Shown one piece after another: positions 35,658 through 40,269 of a DNA stretch of 40,269 nt. The stretch is from Deltaproteobacteria bacterium (GTDB lineage Bacteria; Desulfobacterota; Desulfuromonadia; Geobacterales; Geobacteraceae), in assembly GCA_021847245.1 (NCBI GenBank), contig JAJZUC010000017.1, forward strand, positions 1 to 40,269, read 5' to 3'. A model generated the notes under the pieces. The model did not search any database and was not told where the DNA came from. It saw only the letters and a list, made by a program, of their open reading frames with translations. A program made the translations under genes and the position numbers. The first letter of the stretch is position 1. Each line of letters begins with the position of its first letter.

Positions 35658-36407
35658 TTACTTGTTATGGCAGGCAAGGCAGAGCAGACTCCCCTTCATG
35701 GTGGTGCGGAGGAAGTTAACCGGGTTCCCCACGTACTTCGAACCATGCACCGCGTGGCAGGAGGCACACTCGACGGCAAAGACCGTCGACCCGTTGATAG
35801 TCGCCTTGAAGAGGGGGAGGTTGTTACTGGCTCCCGAGCCCGAGACGTTGACCTCATTGCTGTTCGCGCCGCCGATGGGACGGAAACCGCCATTGGCGTC
35901 AAGGTTCGGGGCGTAGGGGATGTTGACCGGGTGGCTCTTGGTGAGGTCGGTCCCGAAGTTCGTCTTGCCCGTCACGATGACGTCGCCGGCAACACCGACA
36001 CCGCCGCGGGAGTTCCGCGGGTCGGCCGCCAGGGTCCCGCCGGAGTCCGAAGGAAGGTTATGGACGCCGCCGCCAAGGGGGCTGCCGTCGTGACAGCTCA
36101 TGCAGAAGAGCGAGATACTGTCGCTGGAGAAGCCGGTCGGCTTGGTCGCCCCGTACATGTTGAGGGTTGCCGAGGAAGTGTAGAGCTTGAAGGCGGTATT
36201 GGCATTGGTTCCCGAGCGGTTCCAGAGCGGAATCTGCGCCTTCGGATTGTGCGGGGTGTGGCAGAAGACGCAGATCTGGGTGGTCTTCCCGCTGCCGCCC
36301 GTTGTGGCGCTCAGGTCGTGCTTGCTGCCGGTGATAAGGCCGGCCGGGGCGACGGTTGCCGCAGCCAGAGAGGCGGCTACGACTGCAATGGTGAGGCGTG
36401 CTTTCAT
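35658..36407 (-). CDS. omcE: OmcE-like tetraheme c-type cytochrome
   Basis: The 249-residue protein has a signal peptide (about 1-22) and four heme sites: CVFCH (46-50), CMSCH (102-106), CASCH (214-218) and CLACH (243-247). Besides the four proximal histidines there are His30, His53, His116, His159 and His221, enough for bis-histidine ligation. The mature start GLITGSKHDLS, the CVFCHTPHNP box, the wide spacing between hemes 2 and 3 and the gene neighbourhood all resemble OmcE of G. sulfurreducens, which polymerises into extracellular conducting filaments. Naming it omcE is therefore inference. It has its own sigma-54-type promoter and terminator. Confidence 0.85.
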   Translation of the reverse strand: MKARLTIAVVAASLAAATVAPAGLITGSKHDLSATTGGSGKTTQICVFCHTPHNPKAQIPLWNRSGTNANTAFKLYTSSATLNMYGATKPTGFSSDSISLFCMSCHDGSPLGGGVHNLPSDSGGTLAADPRNSRGGVGVAGDVIVTGKTNFGTDLTKSHPVNIPYAPNLDANGGFRPIGGANSNEVNVSGSGASNNLPLFKATINGSTVFAVECASCHAVHGSKYVGNPVNFLRTTMKGSLLCLACHNK

Positions 36408-36428
36408 GATACTTCTCCTTTCGTTTTC

Positions 36429-36442
36429 TGGTCAAAAGACCA
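36429..36442 (-). promoter_or_regulatory. Small hairpin in the omcE leader
   Basis: TGGTC-TTTT-GACCA forms a perfect 5-bp stem with a four-base loop between the promoter and the ribosome site (AAAGGAG, about 36418). It may stabilise the messenger of a highly expressed cytochrome or bind a regulator. The role is not known. Confidence 0.4.
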
Positions 36443-36478
36443 CGGTAGAACATTCCAAGCTGTACACAACCGACACCT

Positions 36479-36493
36479 AGCAAACGCTGTGCC
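36479..36493 (-). promoter_or_regulatory. Sigma-54-type promoter for the omcE-like gene
   Basis: The minus strand reads GGCAC-AGCGT-TTGCT. GG lies at 36493-36492 and GC at 36481-36480 with ten bases between. Nine of the ten conserved positions match consensus. The predicted start near 36468 leaves a 60-base leader. An inverted repeat TGTGC-N7-GCACA (36488-36504) overlaps the -24 element. Confidence 0.8.
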
Positions 36494-36520
36494 TTTCCCG
36501 CACATCCAGCTCATCAAAGA

Positions 36521-36556
36521 TAAAAAAAATGGGGCAAGAACTGTATTCTTGCCCCA
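36521..36556 (-). terminator. Strong intrinsic terminator after the NHL lipoprotein gene
   Basis: A perfect 11-bp stem (TGGGGCAAGAA/TTCTTGCCCCA, 36530-36540 and 36546-36556) with a five-base loop is followed on the minus strand by eight T. It ends the cytochrome-NHL operon and isolates the omcE promoter. The gap 36408-36731 thus holds, from right to left, a possible tiny Cys-rich reading frame, this terminator, the sigma-54 promoter and the omcE leader. Confidence 0.93.
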
Positions 36557-36584
36557 CAGACTCCCATATCCTGTTATTTTCATT

Positions 36585-36653
36585 TCAGTTCCAGCGCCCG
36601 CAGCAACTATCGCCCCCAGAACACCCGCACCCGCCAGCGGCCGCCAGACCCAT
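36585..36653 (-). CDS. Possible tiny Gly/Cys-rich peptide (doubtful)
   Basis: From the ATG at 36653 the minus strand encodes 22 residues, MGLAAAGGCGCSGGDSCCGRWN, with four cysteines. The frame is open upstream to the stop of the NHL gene and is in phase with it. The upstream part is hydrophobic with two arginines, reminiscent of a signal or lipoprotein leader (LAAAGGC), but offers no ATG/GTG start; a TTG lies at 36671. No convincing ribosome site is present. It sits before the terminator, so it would be on the NHL transcript. Coding status is unproven. Confidence 0.25.
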   Translation of the reverse strand: MGLAAAGGCGCSGGDSCCGRWN

Positions 36654-36731
36654 GGCCGTGCCGGGCAGCAAGGGCGCGGGACCTAAAAAATGACAGAAGA
36701 TTGCGCGAAATAACCGGATGAGCGGAATCGA

Positions 36732-37820
36732 TTACTGGGGGACGCTCACGCCGGGGATCGGGTTCTCCTTGAGGAAACGGTCGGAAATGTACTGAAACAC
36801 CTGAAAACGCTGGTTCAATTGATCCACCACGTAGATCCGGTCCGTGGCGTCGATATCGATCCCCTGCGGAATGACGAACCCTCCCGGGGCCTCCTTGTTC
36901 GTCTGCAGGATGGAGTACAGTCCCCCGATGGTGATCAGGTAGTCCCCCTGGCGGCTGAACACCATCAGCTTGTGCCCCTTCCCTTCGGTGACGTAGATGT
37001 TGTCGTCCGAGTCGACGGCCACCCCCTTGATCAGCTGAAAATCGGCCGGCCCGTCGCCGCGGCTGCCGAAGGCCCGCAGGAACTTCCCTTCCCCGTCGAA
37101 TATCTGGATCCGGGCATTCATGGCGTCACCGACGATAATCTCCCCCTTATGGTTCACCGTAATGGCGATCGGGAAGTTGAATTCCCCCTCCTTCTCACCC
37201 CGGCTCCCGAAGCTGAAGAGATGCTTCCCGTCAAGGGTAAAGACGGAGACCTTGTGGCCACGGGCATCGGTGACGAGAAGCCGCTTCTTCTCGCGATCGA
37301 TGGCAACTCCCCCGATTTTCTGGACCGTATCGCTCAGCGTCAAGGCGCGAAGCGGTTTCTCATTCTTGTCGAAAACCAGGACCATTCCCTTGTCGATCTC
37401 GGAGACGTAGATCGAACCGTCACCGTCGATGGCGAGGGAAACCGGCTTGCTGAACTGGGCCGCCTCATCCCCCCCCAGGACCCGGACCTGCTTTCTCACC
37501 AGATCATAGACCAGGACCGTGCCGTAACCGACGTCGGTGACGTAGATCTGACCTGTTCCGCTCGATCTGATATCAAGGGGTTTGGAAAAGCGCATAGGCT
37601 CTTCGTCGCCGGCAATGGCGGAGAGAAAGGCGCCGAACCCTTCCTTCGGGAAATCGAGCTGGCTGCTGTATGCCTTGATCCATTCGATCCGGGGCCGTTC
37701 GGGAAGGGGAGGCCAGAAATAGCGACGCTGATTGCCGGACTGCTGGGTGGCGCATCCGGACAGAAGAACGATCGCACAGAGTACCGCGGCAAATTTTCTG
37801 GATAGGGACATCGGGTTCAT
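36732..37820 (-). CDS. NHL-repeat beta-propeller lipoprotein
   Basis: The 362-residue protein has a lipoprotein signal with lipobox LSGC (Cys23), then a linker and about six NHL repeats (for example PLDIRSSGTGQIYVTDVGYGTVLVYD, PVSLAIDGDGSIYVSEIDKGMVLVFD, GVAVDSDDNIYVTEGKGHKLMVF, GIDIDATDRIYVVDQLNQRFQVF), which form a propeller. It is probably membrane-anchored in the periplasm or outer membrane and may scaffold the cytochromes. I start at the ATG at 37820 because GAGGAG lies about ten bases upstream and it gives a proper signal. The frame from 37916 lacks one. It lies 80 bases behind the 8-heme cytochrome gene and shares its transcript. Confidence 0.88.
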   Translation of the reverse strand: MNPMSLSRKFAAVLCAIVLLSGCATQQSGNQRRYFWPPLPERPRIEWIKAYSSQLDFPKEGFGAFLSAIAGDEEPMRFSKPLDIRSSGTGQIYVTDVGYGTVLVYDLVRKQVRVLGGDEAAQFSKPVSLAIDGDGSIYVSEIDKGMVLVFDKNEKPLRALTLSDTVQKIGGVAIDREKKRLLVTDARGHKVSVFTLDGKHLFSFGSRGEKEGEFNFPIAITVNHKGEIIVGDAMNARIQIFDGEGKFLRAFGSRGDGPADFQLIKGVAVDSDDNIYVTEGKGHKLMVFSRQGDYLITIGGLYSILQTNKEAPGGFVIPQGIDIDATDRIYVVDQLNQRFQVFQYISDRFLKENPIPGVSVPQ

Positions 37821-37900
37821 TCGTTCAGTTCTCCTCGATTCCTCACTGCTCGGGCAGAGAGGTGCTTCAGTGCCGCCTCGCAACCGGCAGCTGCCTTTTC

Positions 37901-38893
37901 TTACTTGTTGTGGCACATCTGGCAGAGCTGCATCCGGTCTTCCGCATTGTTCTGGAAGTAGTAGCGCACATCCCCCGCGTGGGGGTTATGGCAGGAGATG
38001 CACGACATCTCCCGGCCGGACTTGGGAGACGAGGGGTCCTTGCGCCCGCTCACCGGGTGCCCTTCGCCGGTGGTGGTCCTCACGACATGGGGGATCTTCC
38101 GGACCGACTCGTGGCACGACAGGCAGAGCTCGTTGACCGGCGCCTTGAGTTGCGCGTAGTTGGCACTGCCGTGGGGATCATGGCAGACCTCGCACATCCC
38201 GCCGGCGATGGGGCCATGGACGTACTTCCTCTTGGCGAACTCGGCCGCCTTGTCCTCGTGGCATTCGTTGCAGAGCGCCGCATCCCGCTTGACTACCGCG
38301 TACTTCGGGTTGGCCTTTTCCTTGTGACAATAGACACAGGAATAGGTCCCCGCAGGGCCGTGCACGAATTTCACGTTCAGCATCCTCTTGTGGCAGCCGA
38401 TGCAGGGATTTTCCTTTTCCCGGGTGCTCAACGCCTGGGTCGAGGTCGGCTCCATGGTGTGGCAGGCAACGCAGCGGATCTCCGAGTCGGGACGGTGAAA
38501 GAGGTAGTGCGTGAATTCGGGCGGCACCGAAGACTGTTCACCTTCGGGCGCATAGTAGATCAGCGCCTGGGCGGTTTCAGCGCGGACCTTGCCGACGTAC
38601 GCCTCCACGTTCACCTCATTGCGCCCCCGGTCCCAGACCGGCTGTACGATGAGAAGATCCTGGAACGCCTTGCGGTATTCCGGCGACGACACCTGCAGCA
38701 TATCGCCGACCACGCCGTTCACATTGATCCTGACGCCGGTGATCTCGGGATTGTTGAGCTTGAGGATCAGGTAGTTGGAACGCTCGACCCAGCTGCTGGG
38801 GGCCGGATAGATGAACGCAACGGCGGCCATGGCAGCCGTTGCGCCGAGTACAAGGAGTGCGGCGACCACTCCGGCTATCCCTCTGCGGGACAT
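37901..38893 (-). CDS. Octaheme c-type cytochrome with N-terminal membrane segment
   Basis: The 330-residue protein has a hydrophobic N-terminus (5-28, ATAAMAA could be cut or kept as an anchor), a heme-free domain of about 110 residues and then eight CXXCH sites at 141-145, 164-168, 186-190, 208-212, 234-238, 257-261, 298-302 and 324-328. The repeats FVHGPAG/YVHGPIA before hemes and CHDPHGS-type boxes are the doubled-CXXCH style. It probably carries electrons in the periplasm, possibly tethered to the inner membrane. I start at the ATG at 38893 with GGAGGAGG upstream. It follows the 11-heme cytochrome by 17 bases. Confidence 0.92.
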   Translation of the reverse strand: MSRRGIAGVVAALLVLGATAAMAAVAFIYPAPSSWVERSNYLILKLNNPEITGVRINVNGVVGDMLQVSSPEYRKAFQDLLIVQPVWDRGRNEVNVEAYVGKVRAETAQALIYYAPEGEQSSVPPEFTHYLFHRPDSEIRCVACHTMEPTSTQALSTREKENPCIGCHKRMLNVKFVHGPAGTYSCVYCHKEKANPKYAVVKRDAALCNECHEDKAAEFAKRKYVHGPIAGGMCEVCHDPHGSANYAQLKAPVNELCLSCHESVRKIPHVVRTTTGEGHPVSGRKDPSSPKSGREMSCISCHNPHAGDVRYYFQNNAEDRMQLCQMCHNK

Positions 38894-38910
38894 ACAGCCT
38901 CCTCCATCCA

Positions 38911-39921
38911 TCAGGGATTCGTCACCGGACGGACCCTGTCGTATGACTTCGGTTTGTGACACCCCACAACGCAGGTCCCTCCCGTTTCCGTCTTCGTATA
39001 GCGGATCGGAATCTCCCAGTCGCCGAAACCGGGAATCTGCTCCTTGATCAGCCGTTGCTGCCGGGCTGCGTGCGGATCATGGCAGGTCTTGCAGGAGCGT
39101 CCCCTGTCCGACTTGTTGACATGGCGATAATGAAGATTGAAATCCCCGTTTCGAAAACCGGTAAGGGTGTCGGTTCTCCGATCCTGTGCCAGATTTTTGT
39201 TGTGACAGTCAAAGCAGAGCGCAAAGTTGTCCCGGGCATAGGGGAGATAAAACGGCTCGGGGAATGTGTTTCTGAGAAGCCTGGGCCAGTCGGAGCCGTG
39301 GGGGGCATGGCAGCGGACGCACTCCCCCTCGGCGATGGGCTTGTGAATTGACGCGCCGGCTGCCAATTTTTTGTCGTGGCAGCGAAAGCAGAGCCCGGCC
39401 CCGTCGCCCTTGAGGAGAGACCGATTGTCGGACTGGTGCGGATCATGGCACCCCAGGCAGTTGCCCGAAGCCACCGGGGCATGGCCATGCTTGTGCCTGA
39501 ACGCTGCCTGATCGTGACATTTGAAGCAGAGCTCGCTCCCCAGGGCCTTCAGTTGCATGGCGTAGGGGGATTGGTGGGGGTCGTGGCAGGCGAGGCAGTC
39601 ACCCTCGGCAACGGGGGGGTGAACGACCCGCTTAACCGCCTTTCCCTCGTGGCAGAGATAGCAGAGTTTCTCCCGCTCCCCCGCCAGCTTGAACACGCCG
39701 CGGTCCTTCGGATGCTCCCCCCCTACGGGCTGATGACAGGCGATGCAGTCGTCAGCCTTCACGGGGCCGTGAACGAACTGCTCCCGCACCTTGCTCTGGT
39801 GACATCGGGTGCTGCAGCCATCGGGGATTCCGGGGATCTTGGAGGCGGATGCTCCGGCTGACAGAAGGAGAAGGGTGAGGAGTGCGCCGAGGCACATCCC
39901 GCGAAAGGGCGATCTGTTCAT
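38911..39921 (-). CDS. Periplasmic 11-heme c-type cytochrome with two CX3CH sites
   Basis: The 336-residue protein has a signal peptide (about 1-27) and 11 heme sites. Nine are CXXCH (59-63, 87-91, 109-113, 132-136, 155-159, 178-182, 201-205, 236-240, 277-281). The first and last are CX3CH: CSTRCH (36-41) and CVVGCH (317-322). The middle is built from doubled-CXXCH units (CHDPHQS, CHAPHGS, CHDPHAA). It likely forms a heme wire between the inner membrane and the outer surface. It heads the operon behind a sigma-54-type promoter. No clear ribosome site precedes the ATG at 39921; the nearest GGAGG lies 29 bases upstream inside a hairpin. Confidence 0.92.
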   Translation of the reverse strand: MNRSPFRGMCLGALLTLLLLSAGASASKIPGIPDGCSTRCHQSKVREQFVHGPVKADDCIACHQPVGGEHPKDRGVFKLAGEREKLCYLCHEGKAVKRVVHPPVAEGDCLACHDPHQSPYAMQLKALGSELCFKCHDQAAFRHKHGHAPVASGNCLGCHDPHQSDNRSLLKGDGAGLCFRCHDKKLAAGASIHKPIAEGECVRCHAPHGSDWPRLLRNTFPEPFYLPYARDNFALCFDCHNKNLAQDRRTDTLTGFRNGDFNLHYRHVNKSDRGRSCKTCHDPHAARQQRLIKEQIPGFGDWEIPIRYTKTETGGTCVVGCHKPKSYDRVRPVTNP

Positions 39922-39937
39922 GGCATGGACACGCAGG

Positions 39938-39969
39938 TCCCGGCTCCTCCAAAGCGGAAAGAGCCGGGA
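39938..39969 (-). promoter_or_regulatory. Stable hairpin in the leader of the cytochrome operon
   Basis: TCCCGGCTC (39969-39961) pairs perfectly with GAGCCGGGA (39946-39938). Four inner pairs can extend the stem, and the GGAGG sequence becomes part of it. It lies 16 bases before the start codon and may control translation or messenger stability. Confidence 0.5.
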
Positions 39970-40025
39970 TATCGGGAGAATGTAATATTGGACGCACTTC
40001 GCGCGCGTCGCCTACCTACGGCTCA

Positions 40026-40040
40026 TGCAAGATTCCTGCC
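40026..40040 (-). promoter_or_regulatory. Sigma-54-type promoter for the cytochrome operon
   Basis: The minus strand reads GGCAG-GAATC-TTGCA. GG at 40040-40039 and GC at 40028-40027 are ten bases apart. It lies just behind the ccsA stop codon. The start near 40015 leaves a leader of about 95 bases containing the hairpin at 39938-39969. Confidence 0.7.
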
Positions 40041-40045
40041 TCTTA

Positions 40046-40269
40046 CTAACGTCCGCCGTAGCTATGGAGCCCCGACAGAACGAGGTTCACGCCGAGATAG
40101 CAGAAAATGGTGGCGGCAAACCCGACGATGGAAAGAATCGCCGCCCTCTTGCCGACCCAGCCGCGGGTGATCCTCGCGTGAAGAAACGCCGCATAGATGA
40201 ACCAGACGATCAGCGACCAGGTCTCCTTCGGGTCCCAGCTCCAGTAGGTCCCCCAGGCGTAGTTGGCCC
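40046..40269 (-). CDS. Cytochrome c maturation protein CcsA/ResC, C-terminal part
   Basis: Only the last 74 codons are inside the window; the gene starts beyond position 40269. The visible part reads [18 protein letters not shown], the WWD-type heme-handling motif of the CcsA/CcmC/CcmF family, then a helix, the basic loop [12 protein letters not shown], another helix and [16 protein letters not shown], a conserved end. With a CcsB/ResB partner, CcsA moves heme across the inner membrane and attaches it to apocytochromes (system II). Naming varies between ccsA, ccsB and resC. It would supply the multiheme cytochromes encoded next to it. Confidence 0.92.
   Translation of the reverse strand, partial: ANYAWGTYWSWDPKETWSLIVWFIYAAFLHARITRGWVGKRAAILSIVGFAATIFCYLGVNLVLSGLHSYGGR

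Noticed and set aside
36408-36530. GEMM (cyclic dinucleotide) riboswitch upstream of omcE
   Set aside because: Such switches precede several Geobacter cytochrome genes, so I looked for the conserved core. It is absent here, and the leader is only about 60 bases.
1-40269. tRNA genes, rRNA, CRISPR arrays, insertion sequences, prophage genes
   Set aside because: I found no tRNA-like fold, no spaced identical repeats, no transposase or integrase and no phage structural genes.

Overview
The window looks like a chromosomal segment of a dissimilatory metal-reducing delta-proteobacterium of the Geobacter type (Desulfuromonadota). The reasons are the GC-rich coding sequence, a tetraheme cytochrome that resembles OmcE of Geobacter sulfurreducens, two further multiheme cytochromes with 11 and 8 heme motifs beside a CcsA/ResC-type cytochrome c maturation gene, and sigma-54-type promoters. 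The genus is my inference from gene content and remembered family sequences. No search was run. Almost every gene lies on the minus strand, so transcription runs from high to low coordinates.

Region 1 (185-8217) is a housekeeping translation/RNA operon. Two tandem sigma-70-like promoters precede ffh, rpsP, khpA, rimM, trmD, a TrmD-adjacent SPOUT-type methyltransferase and rplS. A clear intrinsic terminator follows rplS. Beyond it the same strand continues with rnhB, yraN, a nitrilase-fold amidase, nadE and rsmI, mostly with 4-base stop/start overlaps. The amidase and nadE look like a split glutamine-dependent NAD synthetase.

Region 2 (8214-9940) holds yedF with a DUF3343 partner (selenium/sulfur carrier-like). 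Reading the other way are a two-helix membrane protein and a DUF721 (DciA-like) protein. The divergent intergenic region carries recognisable promoters in both directions.

Region 3 (9968-33049) is a roughly 23 kb one-direction surface-polysaccharide cluster. It encodes GDP-L-fucose synthesis (gmd, fcl), a CDP-3,6-dideoxyhexose route ending in CDP-tyvelose (rfbF, rfbG, rfbH, paratose synthase, tyv), a Wzx-type flippase, seven cytoplasmic-type glycosyltransferases, a GtrB-like polyprenyl-phosphate glycosyltransferase, two large GT-C-like membrane proteins (one YfhO, one with TPRs), a SAM methyltransferase and a winged-helix regulator fused to a Rossmann-like domain. A TrmN6-like methyltransferase ends the run. 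No Wzy polymerase, ligase or RfbI/AscD-type E3 reductase is visible.

Region 4 (33057-40269) is an extracellular electron-transfer island. In order of transcription it holds the end of ccsA/resC, an operon of 11-heme cytochrome, 8-heme cytochrome and NHL-repeat lipoprotein, then an OmcE-like tetraheme cytochrome, then a 747-residue outer-membrane beta-barrel protein. Each of the three units has its own GG-N10-GC promoter of the sigma-54 class, and each of the last two plus the operon ends in an intrinsic terminator. The layout suggests a coordinately switched route for electrons from periplasm to extracellular filament. The polysaccharide genes begin directly behind the terminator of the barrel gene.
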